From: Diploptera punctata
Taxonomy: Eukaryota > Arthropoda > Insecta > Blattodea > Blaberidae
Assembly: GCA_030220185.1 (NCBI GenBank)
Contig: JASPKZ010003432.1
Location: 310,001 to 374,000, forward strand
Direction: 5' to 3'
Length of the DNA: 64,000 nt
The notes beneath the pieces were generated by a model. The model had not been told where the DNA came from, did no database searches, and worked only from the letters and a program-made list of their open reading frames with translations. Numbering within the stretch: the stretch's first letter is position 1; every line of letters starts with the position of its first letter. A program made the position numbers and the translations under genes. Positions 20,291 to 31,499 of the stretch are shown here, piece by piece.

Positions 20291-21926
20291 GAATTAATTT
20301 ATTTCCCAGTAGTGTGACAATGTTGTATTTAAGAGATAAATTATATAGGGGAAAACATTACTTCAGGATTTGGATATATGGAGAGCTTATATACAGTGAG
20401 TGTATAAAGTGATCGTACAATTGATAATTTGATAAATTAATTTATTTATATTTCTTTAATTTACGAAGTATTTCCTTGGGGCCACTCTTCCATGGGAACC
20501 ATATTTTATTAGGAAATTACAAACTATAGATACCAGACAACGGCAGATTCGGCGCAGAAGGAGTCCTTCATCACGGCGGGTCTGGCGGAAGTGGCAACCC
20601 TCTAGATGGGGTTAGTACATCCAGAAGCTGGACCTAAAGCTTCGAGGTGGCAGCCCCACCAATGGTCTACTCTGCATAGCGTTGGTACCGCGATCAGAGG
20701 AAAACATATTACTCGTATTCTTCACAATGGAAACTCGGACGGACTTTACGGAACAGGCAACTCTTGCCTAAACCAGGAAGTGAAGAAGAAGATATTATTT
20801 CGATAGTTATTTGTTCTGGAACGAAAGATCCGAATCACGTGTCTTCTAAATAACACCGCCAGTTTAACTGAACCACTCATTACTGTCCGTCGCCGTCATA
20901 GAGAACCGAATAGAGCGGCCTCTCTGTGTTAAATTTTGGACGCAATTTCATACCGCTGCGCCATCTGAAGATGACCACGGTACTACTTGAGCATGGCCAC
21001 GGTGGCTCAATCGCAATAAAAGTACCCTATCCTTACCCATTCTTTTAAAAATAAAATTTAAAGCTAAACACAAGCAATGCTACTTTGTGGACAATTTTAG
21101 CAGGTTTTATTCTTACTCTCTTCAAAAGAAAATTACAAGAACTTTGCCAACTTTTCAGATGTCTTTAACTATAAATTATTTTAATTTTTTTTTTTAAATT
21201 CATCAATTAGTAAGTTGACTAAAATGATTTACACAATTTCATAAGTATTTATTAAAAACCATTCCACTTTTAGATGAACATAATGAATATGGGAAATCGC
21301 TATTTATTAGAAAATAATTGGAAATGTTAGACCTATACAACAAAAATATTGGCAAAATTTTTGTAATAATTTTCTTAAGTAAAAATAAAAAATGCAAAAT
21401 TGTTTTACAAAGTAACATTTCTTGTGTTATTTCCATTAAGAAATATCAAACAGGATCTGGATAATGGATATGCTAAGGAGCACCATTTGACGAGCCTGGT
21501 CTAATGAGTCTAATATGCTATTTGTTTTTTAAGAACTGAAACCATAAAGTAATTTAAGCACAAGTTTTTAAATGTTCTTAAAATGAAAATTTAAAAATAC
21601 CTTGGGTTTATAAGAATGTAGCAAAAACAAATTCTATGCATCATTTCTCTATTCTGAACTACTCATACGTGAATGCACGCACATCAACTCTATTTAGTAA
21701 CCAGACTTGTCTTGATTAGTTTGCTTTTAAAAATGAAATAACATGATTGATTTATTGCCTTATATTAAAATTAATATTTTAAAAAATTATACATTTTATA
21801 GTTACTGCAGTATGTACATTATTCAAGATGAACAGAATTTTTTCAATGAAACTTCAGTCACATACGTGGTTAAAGATTCAATATTTCAACAATAAACCTA
21901 ATTATTTTATATGTAATTTTATAAGA
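20291..21926. other. Mostly unrecognised; shared block at 20930-21005
   Basis: 20530-20800 is more G+C-rich with a 66-codon frame and no motif. 20930-21005 shares 'aagatgaccacggtactac', 'ggacgcaatt' and 'agaaccg' with 24475-24610, an undefined dispersed repeat. The remainder is AT-rich. Confidence 0.45.
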
Positions 21927-22036
21927 AGATTATTTCACATTTATTTACTAGCTTCCTATTACCCCAAGCCCTATAATGGGAAGATTATTTCACATTTATT
22001 TACTAGCTTCCTATTACCCCAAGCCCTATAATGGGA
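21927..22036 (+). repeat. Perfect 2 x 55-bp tandem duplication
   Basis: The unit begins 'agattatttcacatttattt' at 21927 and repeats without a difference from 21982 to 22036, implying a recent duplication. Confidence 0.95.
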
Positions 22037-22109
22037 TCACCTACCTTTACATTTTGATTACAAAATCTAATAGTTCATTAGAGAAGAAATATGTATATTC
22101 TCCAAGGTG

Positions 22110-22180
22110 CAACAAGCTGAGAATGCCCTTGGCCTACCAGCTAGCTGCTGGTCCAATATCCACCTGCGAGAAGAATCCAA
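22110..22180 (-). repeat. SINE family D fragment
   Basis: The words 'cttggcctaccagc' and 'gctgctggtcc.atatccac' match the 3' half of family D (28076-28425). Confidence 0.5.
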
Positions 22181-24474
22181 ATTGTTTGACATTTTAGGCT
22201 TACACACCTATTTAAGCCTAACACAAATGCCTACCTTCATTACTACCAGGAAATCGCTGAATAGTTTAATGTTAGGCCAAATTATTGTTGTTAAAATTGA
22301 CGGAACAGTTTTGTTCTCTAAGTAATTACCAACACTTCATATTAAGATTTTTTTGCACATATTAAATAAATGTTATAAAAGACATAGAAAGTTCTCAACG
22401 AGGTAGAAGTAAGGATGAATAAAATTTACATGACACAATATTAACATAATTTTAAAATTTGTAATTTAAAATATGCTCTATAATAGTTCAAAAATTTGTT
22501 TTTAATAAAAACACAACCACTTTTCTGCATAGTCTATAATGTACTGGTATGTTCTTGCAATACACTTGTAGATATTCTTGAAGCGCAACTTCTTTACACC
22601 TACTGTAGAGCCTGGAAAAAAAATATATATATACAAACACATATATATGTATATATACATATATAGGCCATTGAAAAAAAATAAAAACCAAGAATTTCAT
22701 ACTCTAATTTTCCAAAGGTGTTACTAATCAAAATATTGAATTCCTGATTTATTATCAAATGGCTTTGGAATGTAACATTCACAACAAGAATTGTAAAAAG
22801 ATGGACTTCACACAATATGATCCTGAACCATTGTATATGTATTATGTACATGTATACACTTATATTTGAAGAGAAAAATTTTCGCCTAGACCGGGACTCT
22901 TACATATACACTTACATATTTTTAAGTTCTTTCTTGTAATATTTCACAAGCAGTCAAAACTTGCATTGAAAATTGAAATTACAATACCTGAAAATACTTT
23001 ACTTAAAAGGACAGAATACTAATACCATAAATAAACTAATAATAATGATTACACTGTCTTCATTATTGCCATTCAGTGTTTATTTACTTTCTTTTTTAAG
23101 TATAAGTCTTCAATATTGGTATGTTTCTCCTCTGGTTGGCAACGAGCATTCTAATATGCTGTGTATATTGGGCGGTTCATATGATTTGTAATTATATCCA
23201 GTTTTATCTGTTGGCACATGTGTATGGATCTACTTAGACTTGGATTTTTTTTGGCTCAACTTTACATTACCTTACCCTTCAGTTTCCATAGTATATTCTT
23301 TTAATACTGTTTCTCTACGTACTTCTTCTGCCTTTACTAACATTTGCAACAAAACTTATAACTTTTTTTACAATTATTAAATATTTATCTATGTATGCAA
23401 TGATTTCTTCAAAGTTATGCAGATTTGTTGTGCATATGCGCAAACGCTTAAATGAACTTCTACTAAATGGTGGAGATATCTGTGAAATTGGAATAAAATC
23501 AATATTCAAAAATGGATGTTCTCATTTCATTTTGTTAGGTTCCGAAGCTAAAAAGTTAGTGAACATTTAATTAAATAATATGCATGTAAATTGTTTAGTT
23601 AGGTTAGGAAGGGGAATTTATTGCAAAGGTTTGTCATATCGATTTCACATCTACGTGGTTCCATCTAGCAATACAACTCTATAAACTTTTTATAAATGTT
23701 TGCACATGTGCACTGTTATTCTGCAGGACTTAAAAATTATTAGGAAAGGTAAACAGAAGTTTTTTTTCATTTTTTTGTCACATAATGGAAACTTTATACC
23801 TAAATTTCTGTTATCTTTCAAGATTAATTTTTACACTTATGGGTGTTCTGAATAATGCTATCTCACTTTCATAACTGAATCTAATAAGAAACACTAAACA
23901 AAAATAATGAAACTTCAAAGTTAGTAAAATGAAGGTAGCAGCATTAGATCCACTCTGAATACCTCAAATTTACTTACCTAAAATTTTATACATGTGTAGA
24001 CTTCCCAATCACTGTCATACGAAAATACACACATAGGATTTGATCTTTACAGCCTCGTTTATTCTGTGAAAGAAATAATGATGAATAAGTACACACATTA
24101 CAGGTTAAGAAATAAAAATAAATTAGGTAGGCCTATAAACAATTTTTTAAGGGGTATTTTAATGTCATGATGCAAACAAAATATACGGCGTGCCAATTTA
24201 CATAATTCACAGTTAGGCCTATTATTTGAAAAACACTATTTTCTGAAGTAAACATTTTTTGAGAAAAATTATACCATATGTAATCATTCACCTACCTACT
24301 CCATTAGCTGTATTTTCCAGCTTCACTTTATCCTTCGGATTGTAGATAATTAATTATTTTAACAATTAACTTCGATGCATCAATAAATATTATATTATAT
24401 TCAACCTCAAAACTTCTCTTCGTATAGTACATAACAATTCTACCGTTGATTTATTTAAATTTAATCCACATATA
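22181..24474. other. No recognised feature (2.3 kb)
   Basis: AT-rich DNA with small TA/CA microsatellites at 22619-22665. No open frame has a recognisable motif and no TIR was found. Confidence 0.5.
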
Positions 24475-24635
24475 GAGAACCGTAGAGAACGAGATCATCA
24501 TCATCATCATAGTACATTCACGAGATCGGACGAGATAAAATAGCGACGGTGGCGCGGTCTTAAGATGACCACGGTACTACGTGGAAAAAAAAACTAAAAA
24601 ATATTGCGTCCAAATCTCCCTATAATGATTCAATG

Positions 24636-24775
24636 GCCTGGTCGCCGTGGCGTAGTCGGTAGAGTCCCTACCTTCCACTCCAGCGAACCGGTTTCCATTC
24701 CCGGCGGGGTAGGGGATTTTAAATCTCCACCTTAGGTCTGGGTGTGTGTCCTGTCTTGTGTTTGTATGTGTGAAT
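24636..24775 (+). mobile_element. tRNA-derived SINE (family B)
   Basis: The head 'gtcgccgtggcgtagtcgg' is followed by a weakened B box ('ggtttccattcc') and the family word 'tctgggtgtgtgtcctgtc'. The partner copy is at 5835-5945 on the minus strand. Confidence 0.75.
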
Positions 24776-25035
24776 AAGATAAAAGGCTTAACAAAGGTAA
24801 ATCAAAAAAAGGAAGAACGGTGTAAACGAAAGAAATAAATTTTAAAAAAATACAGTGCTTTTAACAGAAAAGAACTACAGACTGACTAATGTTTTTATAA
24901 ATAAAGTTGATAAGAAAACTTTTGTTTTAGATAAAATTATATAATGACTCGCAACTTTGTAACAAACTGCAACTTTAATGTACGTTAGGTGAAATAGGGT
25001 TTATAATGTCGGATATTAAATAATAATATCTATTA

Positions 25036-25205
25036 TGTCCACCGCTGTGGTCTCGAGGTACACGCAGCGAGCCCGGGTTCGATCCCCGGTCGAGATAGTT
25101 TTTCTGGGTGAGATTTTTATCGGGATTTTTCCTCACCTGTAAGACAAATGTCAGGGAAACTTTAAGGCCCAAACAGTCCCCGAAATAATATGGCCATTGC
25201 AATCA
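25036..25205 (+). mobile_element. tRNA-derived SINE (family A), 5' half
   Basis: Head 'gtccaccgctgtggtctcga', B box 'gggttcgatcc', then 'cctcacctgtaagacaaatg'. About 15 bp of the head between the two promoter boxes is deleted. The 3' half is absent. Confidence 0.85.
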
Positions 25206-25404
25206 TCTCATTCATATTCATCTTAGATGAAGCTTAGGATTACGGACTCTCCTGGGAGACCACTATCATCATCATCATCAGCCATCATATCATCGGGGCA
25301 ACGTAACCCCGCCTTCCAGACGCCCCAACCTCACAAGTGGATTACAAGTACGCCATGCCAGGAGAGAATACCAGGAATGTCGAAAGGCAACCTGGGGCAT
25401 TTGA

Positions 25405-25410
25405 AAAAAA

Positions 25411-25450
<40 letters not shown>

Positions 25451-25460
25451 TTATTTATTT
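25405..25460. repeat. (AT)n / (TTTA)n microsatellite
   Basis: About 18 AT units, then several TTTA units. A short word 'tttcttttcggagccatt' occurs twice downstream (about 25495 and 25573). Confidence 0.9.
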
Positions 25461-25884
25461 ATTATGCAACCAAACAATAATGGTCTAATATTGTTTCTTT
25501 TCGGAGCCATTTCTGTTTTGTGTTTTCTTGCAAGTCTACTAGTAATTTGAGATTCTTCTTCTTTTGTTTCTTTTCTTTTCGGAGCCATTTAGTAGTTATG
25601 TGTATTCTTACAAATTTTCTGGTCCCATTGCTATGGTTGGTATATGTAATATTATTATCTTTATCATTAGATTTCCATGGGATATTTGATAAATCACAAT
25701 TTATTAGTACGTGTATTTATGATTGTATTAATATTTAATTCAATTGTATTTATTTTAAGTAACTTTGGTGTTAATAATAATTATAATTAGCTTTAAAAAT
25801 GATTACAGTGTAGAAACAACTTTGTATGATTAGTGAGTGGATGAAAATGCCTCATGGCCTATAACACTATTATCAGTATTATCG

Positions 25885-25887
25885 TTA

Positions 25888-25933
<46 letters not shown>

Positions 25934-26060
25934 TTCATTCAAACTGGCAAATTTAAGAGCATAAAAAAACTCTCTCTCCCACTCAACCAGTGAAAAATAT
26001 TAAATATAAAAAAATTACGGAATACATAATTTCACATTTGGTAGATATTAAATATTACAA
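25885..26060 (-). mobile_element. CR1-like LINE 3' tail, 5'-truncated
   Basis: (ATT)n at 25890-25930 is followed by 'aaactggcaaatttaagagc' and 'cccactcaaccagtg', the diverged 3' end of the CR1-like LINE. Confidence 0.75.
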
Positions 26061-26214
26061 TTATTTTTAGCTTCTGCTGTTATATTATTCGCTAAATAGT
26101 CACTCCAAATTCAAACGAGGTTGAGTTTTTCATTAGGCAAAATCACTCGCAACTTCGTGGCTCGGGATTTTTATCAGAAAAACACGACCTCCTGTTAGAT
26201 TACTGTTGATAAAA

Positions 26215-26330
26215 AACAGTTATAACGGCTGGGAGACCCAATATGCTGACCATTTGTATGAGATTACCACATTGTGATGTGTGGCTGGCAGCCAAATTGT
26301 AGGCCAAGGACCTATCGCACAATGGAGTTT
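26215..26330 (+). repeat. SINE family D 3' fragment
   Basis: The words 'ataacggctgggagaccc', 'tatgctgacca' and 'taggccaaggacc' match the family D body in order. Confidence 0.6.
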
Positions 26331-26689
26331 TTTTTTATATTATCAGTAAATAAAGTATACAACTGCTTGTTAAATTTTCTTTAAATTAATATCTGTTAGA
26401 AGAGCTTCTCACATGGATAAATAGCAGTGTTTCTATCTTCCTCGCTCTACAAGCCTCTCGAGATATATTGATAAATCTGCCTACTGTCGCCGTTCTCTTC
26501 TAACTAACTTCTCTTCTAGTTAACTTACGGACATCGCTAGAGGCGTTTCCCACGTTTAACAAAGTTATTTCAATAATAAAGCCAAGAGCAACTGACTGCT
26601 TTCACTATGTGACGTTATCATGATTTTGACCAATTAAATGTAAATAAATGTAGCGTAAATCAAGGATATTGCAGAAATTTTTAATTACT

Positions 26690-26770
26690 GAAACTCATCA
26701 GGCGGTAACTGCGTAAACTAAGCGAATTCCTCAGCAAGTCAAATTTATTGTCCGATGACGCTGTTTTACG

Positions 26771-26825
<55 letters not shown>

Positions 26826-26890
26826 ATTAATTAAATAATGTGTATCAAATTAGGTTGTGAGAAAACAAACATGACAGCCGTTAGAGGGAT
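26690..26890. repeat. Copy of the 9.2-kb dispersed repeat, with (AT)n
   Basis: 'aagcgaattcctcagc' and 'gaaaacaaacatgacagccg' match 9220-9345 collinearly. (AT)n at 26775-26822 is inserted between them. Confidence 0.6.
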
Positions 26891-26929
26891 TTTTATATTA
26901 TGACTATCATGCAAACTCCCACTCCTAAT

Positions 26930-27145
26930 AATGTTGAGTGATTCCGGGTTATGTGGCCGTGGTCCACAGCGCTCACTCTAAGTAGATCTTCCGACCAGGA
27001 AACACGCCTAGAAGCACTCGCCACTGAAGATGCCCTCCGCAGTTGAGGGCGAAACGTCTGGTATCAACACCAACTATGGACCACGGCCACATAACCCGGA
27101 ATCACTCAACATTATGATTACCGGCCGTGAAAGCCTGCATTCACC
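26930..27145 (+). mobile_element. Solo Penelope-like terminal unit with hammerhead-like motif
   Basis: A perfect 37-bp inverted repeat (26930-26966 with 27077-27113) encloses about 110 bp carrying a hammerhead-ribozyme-like motif at 27014-27074. The segment after the right arm ('ccggccgtgaaagcct', 27121-27136) also occurs, reversed, at the left end of the Penelope-like element at 42200-43387 ('aggctttcacggccgg', 42209-42224), which links the two. No protein-coding part remains. Confidence 0.75.
27014..27074 (+). ncRNA. Hammerhead-ribozyme-like motif
   Basis: Core CTGAAGA (27024-27030), stem II GCCCTC/GAGGGC with loop CGCAGTT, then GAAAC (27051-27055), and a GTA (27061-27063) whose GT can pair with the AC of GAAAC as a minimal 2-bp stem III. 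Stem II differs from the copies near 42.3 and 43.3 kb by compensating changes on both sides. Minimal hammerheads of this type are known from Penelope-like elements. Stem I is poorly paired in a single copy. Confidence 0.65.
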
Positions 27146-27204
27146 CACTCCTAATGATAGGATTTAGTTTATTTTCGGTAAATCCTTGTCTAGTTTTATT
27201 TTGA

Positions 27205-27310
27205 TGACATATAATAATAATAATAATGTTTTATTTATTCTGGCAGAGTTAAGGCCATAAGGCCTTCGCTTCCACTCAACCAGCAAAAAATACAAATACA
27301 TATTTGACAA
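27205..27310 (-). mobile_element. CR1-like LINE 3' tail, about 100 bp
   Basis: (AAT)n, then 'ttatttattctggcagagtt', 'ggccataaggcctt' and 'cactcaaccagca'. It is followed by a copy of the 9.2-kb dispersed repeat (27310-27440). Confidence 0.85.
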
Positions 27311-27524
27311 ATGGAGTTTCGTTATGAAAAATCTATATTTGCTGTCGCCAGAGCAGGTTTTAAATTGTCGCTTCAGGTGAATCCCCATTCCTAATGGTTC
27401 ACAATTTTGCTAGTTAACGAACTCCGCCTTACTTGTTCACGTTTTGTTCAGAAAAAAACAAAAGTTCTAATCATTAGAATATTAATAGACACATACATGT
27501 GTGTGTGTGTGTGTGTGTAATTAT

Positions 27525-27610
27525 TTATTTTTTATTCTAGCAAAGTTATGGCCATAAGGATTTATCTTCCAGCTCAACCAGCACAAATTATAAGTATATG
27601 TTTACAATAT
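27525..27610 (-). mobile_element. CR1-like LINE 3' tail, diverged
   Basis: 'ttattctagcaaagttatgg' and 'gctcaaccagcacaaat' are the family 3' end. A GT microsatellite (27498-27519) precedes it. Confidence 0.7.
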
Positions 27611-27654
27611 GGATTGTATACATACTATACTAATATTATAGAGAGTTCTTCTTT

Positions 27655-28560
27655 TTCATCGGCTTTCCCCCACTTATAGGTTTGCCGTCTTCAGTTTCCA
27701 TTTATCTCTAGCATTCCAATCCCCCTCTTCCAAATTCCTATCATCCATTATAGTTCTGACGTAGGTTTTCAATTTCCATCTTGGTCTGCCACGTTTATTT
27801 CTTCCAGGGGGTGACCATTGGTATATATTTTTTGGCCATCTTTCATTTTCCATTCTTTGTACATGCCATACCATTTAAGCGTTTGATTTTCAATCCTCTT
27901 AACAACAAATGTGGTGACATTCATTTCTCTCCAAAGGAATTCATTTCTTATTTTATCCTGTCTTGTTTTTTGGAGGCTTCTTCTAAAATAATTAAATTCA
28001 ACTGTTCTAATTTTATTCTTTTGTAATTCCGTCAAAGACCAAGTTTCTTTCATATGACAAAATGTTCTGTATTATAAAAAAAAAACTCCTGGCGCGACAG
28101 GCCTAGATGGCCCTTAGCCTAACAGCCGGCTGCTGGCCTCACATCCACATCATGTCAATCACAGAGGTAGATGATCATCAGCCAGTGTTGGGGTGACATG
28201 TGGTCAGCATGTCGAGTCCCCCAGCCGTTATAGCTGGTTTTCTCAACCTGGAGCCGCTACTTGTTGTAGCTACCCAAATGCCTCACGATGCTGGGTGGGC
28301 ACCGGTCTCATACTGGCCGAAATACCATGAGAAAATTTCTTCCCCCATGGAGACTCGAACCAGCGCAAGTCCCGTAGCTCTGCGCCAAGGCTTCCTGCCT
28401 TAACCACTCGGCTACGGCGCGGGACGTTCTGTATTATGCTCTTATAAATTTTCATTTTAGTTTCCTTTGTAATATTTTTATTCCAAATTATTCCATTATG
28501 GAGAGTTAAAAATATATTAAAATTTGCAATGTAAAATTCATGTACAAAAAAGGAACATTT
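27655..28560 (-). pseudogene. RTE-like LINE (second lineage) C-terminal region, split by a SINE
   Basis: Minus-strand coding traces read KMKIYKSIIQN (about 28437-28480). Across the SINE at 28076-28425 they continue as ILSYETWSLTELQKNKIRTVEFNYFRRSLQ, then LKWYGMYKEWKM, and in another frame GRNKRGRPRWKL and DWNARDKWKLKT. This is the thumb and C-terminal pattern of an RTE-like reverse transcriptase (..ETW.L.., ..RW.GH..RM.., RGRPR.RW, R..W). One frameshift lies near 27830. Removing the SINE and one copy of its target duplication restores a continuous frame across the site. Confidence 0.8.
28076..28425 (-). mobile_element. tRNA-derived SINE (family D), complete, with 12-bp target duplication
   Basis: The minus-strand head 'gtcccgcgccgtagccgag' and a B-box-like 'ggttcgagtctcc' are followed by a body of about 270 bp, ending in a run of about ten T. 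It is flanked by 'gttctgtattat' at 28064-28075 and 28426-28437, a perfect TSD. Full copies also occur at 33497-33836 (-) and 38000-38340 (+). The T-run end resembles a Pol III terminator and not the usual A tail. Confidence 0.92.
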
Positions 28561-28573
28561 CATACGATAAACA

Positions 28574-28624
<51 letters not shown>

Positions 28625-28867
28625 TAATAAATAATAATAAAATAATAATAATAAAAATAAAAATAATAATAATAATAAATAATAATAATAATAATAATAA
28701 AATAATAAATAATAATAAAATAATAATAATAATAAAATATAATAATAATAATAAAATAATAATAATAAAATAATAATAATAATAATAAATAATAATAATA
28801 ATAATAAAATAATAATAATAATAAAATAATAATAATAATAAAGTAATAATAATAATAAAGTAATAAA

Positions 28868-28910
<43 letters not shown>

Positions 28911-29025
28911 TGATGATAAATTAAACGAGAAACACTCATTAATACATGTATTTTATACGGGGTAATGATCAAACTAAGGTTAGAGCAAATCTAAATTTAG
29001 ATTTATTTTAAAAGATGTTACATAT
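28500..29025 (-). repeat. CR1-like LINE 3' UTR piece with expanded (AAT)n
   Basis: Flanking words match the LINE fragment at 4921-5530 on both sides: 'atgtaaaattcatgtacaaa' like 5097-5120, and 'agagcaaatctaaatttaga' like 5252-5272. Between them lies about 340 bp of (AAT)n with scattered slippage (28577-28912). The long I/N/L/Y-only open frames here are translations of this microsatellite. Confidence 0.8.
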
Positions 29026-30019
29026 ATATGTAAGCTTTTATCAATGTATTTTTTTTTTTGTATTTACTAGGTAGGATTAATAAAGAAATTGTAAAATAAT
29101 TTAAACATTATTTTCGTGAGAATAACCTTAAAAGTTTTTTTTTTCATTATTCGCTAAAGGAATCTTCCTATTCTTAAAAAAATTAACTCAGTACGCAGGA
29201 GCACTGTAATTTATAATGTTTTATGGGTCGATGATTTGAACAAATTCAGTTGGCTGAGGATATGAAGCAGGGAGAAGGCCTTAACGAATGCAGCATTCAT
29301 ATGATGCCGAAAATGGACAATGAATACTGCAGATGAAAATAAACTCATGTCCTCAAAAGGAAAACTATCAGGAGAATATTAAGGTTCGGTGCCTATGGAT
29401 GGTTCCTGAAGAATAAGATCAAATGATATATTACTGGAAGGAGAGAATTTTACAACGCTCTGCTGATCAGTTGCTCATATTACTACCTTTAAATTTGGAG
29501 GGCGGCAGCAGGACTCCTTGAAAGCCAATAGTAGTTAGAATAGTGTCGTGTGTACCGGGTAAACGACATCTCTAGACGTGTTGTCTGGAAAAATAATTTA
29601 CCAGTCACGTCAAGTCTAGAATCATTTACTTCTTAAAGCTCCGATACGAGAAATGTTTGGACAGGCGAAAAGATTATTCCTGCCCTCGCATATATAGGGT
29701 GGTGCGAGGTACTAGCCGGCCAGTCGTGTCCAAAGTGTGGACGGGTAAATGTAACCTAAGAGTGAAGACAAGATGTTCGAAGTGAACTCGTCAGCGAACA
29801 TGAAGAACTGAGTAATAAAGTACATTGAGAAAGAAGACAATTTGTTAGCAGCAAATTATTTGTGAATTATCAGTGAATTATTGTGAAATAAAGTGAATAT
29901 GGAAGTTTTGTGTAAACATGAAGCCGACATTAATAAAAGTCATATGAAAACTGCGTTTAGGTGTCAGTCACAATATTAAAATTATAATATAAGTACTTCA
30001 CCGAGGATCAGTGACAGAC
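29026..30019. other. No recognised feature
   Basis: A mixed-composition kilobase without TIR, SINE head or gene motif. 29690-29990 resembles a 5'-UTR-like purine-rich stretch but has no open frame. Confidence 0.4.
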
Positions 30020-30167
30020 TTGCTACCTTCTGCTGATGATGGAACTAGTCCCGAAATGCCTACAGGTGATTAATATTTTAAGAATGTTACACGTTTAGGA
30101 TTGAATAACATGATAATGAAAGTTAAGGACAGATGATAATGAGGGACGGTAGAACTAACAATAAGAA

Positions 30168-30170
<3 letters not shown>

Positions 30171-30202
<32 letters not shown>
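30171..30202. repeat. (AT)n microsatellite
   Basis: About 16 AT units directly before an RTE fragment. Confidence 0.95.
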
Positions 30203-30204
<2 letters not shown>

Positions 30205-30480
30205 GAAATTTTTGAGATCTGTTAAAGGGTGCACTAAGGAAGACAGAATCAAGAACACAGAAATAAGACAGAAACTTGAAATATTTGCAATAACTGATAA
30301 AATAGATACATATAGACAAAAATGGAAGCAACACATGGACAGAATGAATGAAGATAGATATCCAAAACAAATAACAAAATACAAACCTAAAGGCACCCGA
30401 GATGTGGGCAGACCTAGAAAGAGATGGGCTGAAGTCGCAACGGGTAAACAGACCTAATCCATGAATGCAGATGATGATGA
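30203..30480 (+). pseudogene. RTE-like LINE fragment, last ~85 codons
   Basis: An open plus-strand frame reads CTKEDRIKNTEIRQKLEI, then WKQHMDRMNEDRYPKQI, GRPRKRW and ends soon after. This is the C-terminal pattern of RTE-like reverse transcriptases (RI.N..I...L, W..H..RM, GRPRKRW). A short GAT-repeat tail (30470-30480) fits an RTE 3' end. It is strongly 5'-truncated and lacks all catalytic parts. Confidence 0.75.
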
Positions 30481-30553
30481 TATATATATATGTGTGTGTG
30501 TGTGTATGTGTGTGTGTGTGTATGTGTGTGTGTGTGTGTATGTGTGTGTGTGT
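30480..30553. repeat. (AT)n(GT)n compound microsatellite
   Basis: TG/TATG repeats over about 70 bp between an RTE tail and a SINE head. Confidence 0.95.
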
Positions 30554-30885
30554 GTCCACCGCTGTGGCCTCGGGGTAGCGTGCTGCCTTGTCATGCAGCG
30601 GGCCCGAGTTCGATTCCCGGTCGGGACAGGCTCCTGGGTGAGGTTTTTCGGGGTTTTTCCTCACCTGTAAGACAAATGTCGGGATGCTTAGGGCCCAACG
30701 GTCCCCGAAAATCTTTCGGCCATCATTATCATCCTTATCATTATCATCATCATCCTTCATCGGTGTGGAAAGCAACAGGAAGCTACCACACCTAAAATTC
30801 CCTAGTAAAGCTGAAAAGGGTTGCATAAAAATGCTATGATTGCAGTGAAAGACCTGCCCGCGGGCAGAATTACTATGGATGGATA
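30553..30885 (+). mobile_element. tRNA-derived SINE (family A), full length
   Basis: Head 'gtccaccgctgtggcctcg', B box region 'gagttcgattcc', 'cctcacctgtaagacaaatg', an internal ATC/ATT run (30722-30755), 'agctaccacacc', 'gaaagacctgcccgcgggca' and a GGAT-type tail. It is one of the most complete copies and defines a unit of about 330 bp. Confidence 0.9.
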
Positions 30886-30912
30886 TATATATATACATAT
30901 ATATATACATAT

Positions 30913-31461
30913 ATATTACTTGAAGTCCCGGCCACACGTTGCTGTGGCTAAGGTATACGTTAAAAATTTTAATTAAGTTGCTGTCTTTCAGCCAGATTAC
31001 TTAAAACTAATACACACGAAATTAATAATATTGAAAATAAAATAAACACTGAACACACTTAAATTATGAAATAATCAATATTTGTAATTCAATTGAAATT
31101 CGCGGTTGCAACAAAAAGCACAGTCATCTGGATCTCTCTTTGTTAAATAATAAACCAATTACCTTACCATCTGTTAGAATTGTATGGAACTCACATATAA
31201 TTACACCGCCATCTGTTAGAATCGTATGGAACTCACAGATAATTACACCGCCATCTGTTAGAATCGTATGGAACTCACAGATAATTATAACTCTTTGTTA
31301 AATAATAAACAAATAGTTTGCCATAAAAAATAATGCGACTATAAATTTAGTTGTAAATCACCCTAAGTCTCAAGTTGGATCAAACTGCACACAGTGTGCA
31401 AAATTTTATTAAAATCGGTTCAGTAGTTTAGGATTACATCGCGGACAAACAACGTGACACG

Positions 31462-31495
<34 letters not shown>
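30913..31495 (+). mobile_element. Non-autonomous element 'X', copy 1
   Basis: It starts 'gaagtcccggccacacgtt' and ends 'gacaaacaacgtgacacgaa' followed by (TA)n. It matches 37250-37795 in inverted orientation over its whole length. The middle has a 42-bp unit in about 2.5 tandem copies (units at 31203 and 31245, partial at about 31160; word 'acaccgccatctgttagaat'). There is no ORF or TIR. The opening 'CCCGG...GCTGTGG' and the TATA-rich end resemble the 'CCCGG' family at 35.9 and 54.5 kb in layout only. The class is unknown. Confidence 0.75.

Positions 31496-31499
<4 letters not shown>

Noticed and set aside
20606..20806. 66-codon frame in a G+C-rich patch as a host exon
   Set aside because: No homology that I can name and no splice signals in a convincing frame.
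28538..28972. Long open frames on both strands made only of I, N, K, L, Y
   Set aside because: They are translations of an expanded (AAT)n tract inside a LINE 3' UTR.
30155..30937. 260-codon minus-strand open frame
   Set aside because: It runs through two microsatellites, a SINE and the antisense of an RTE fragment; no protein motif.
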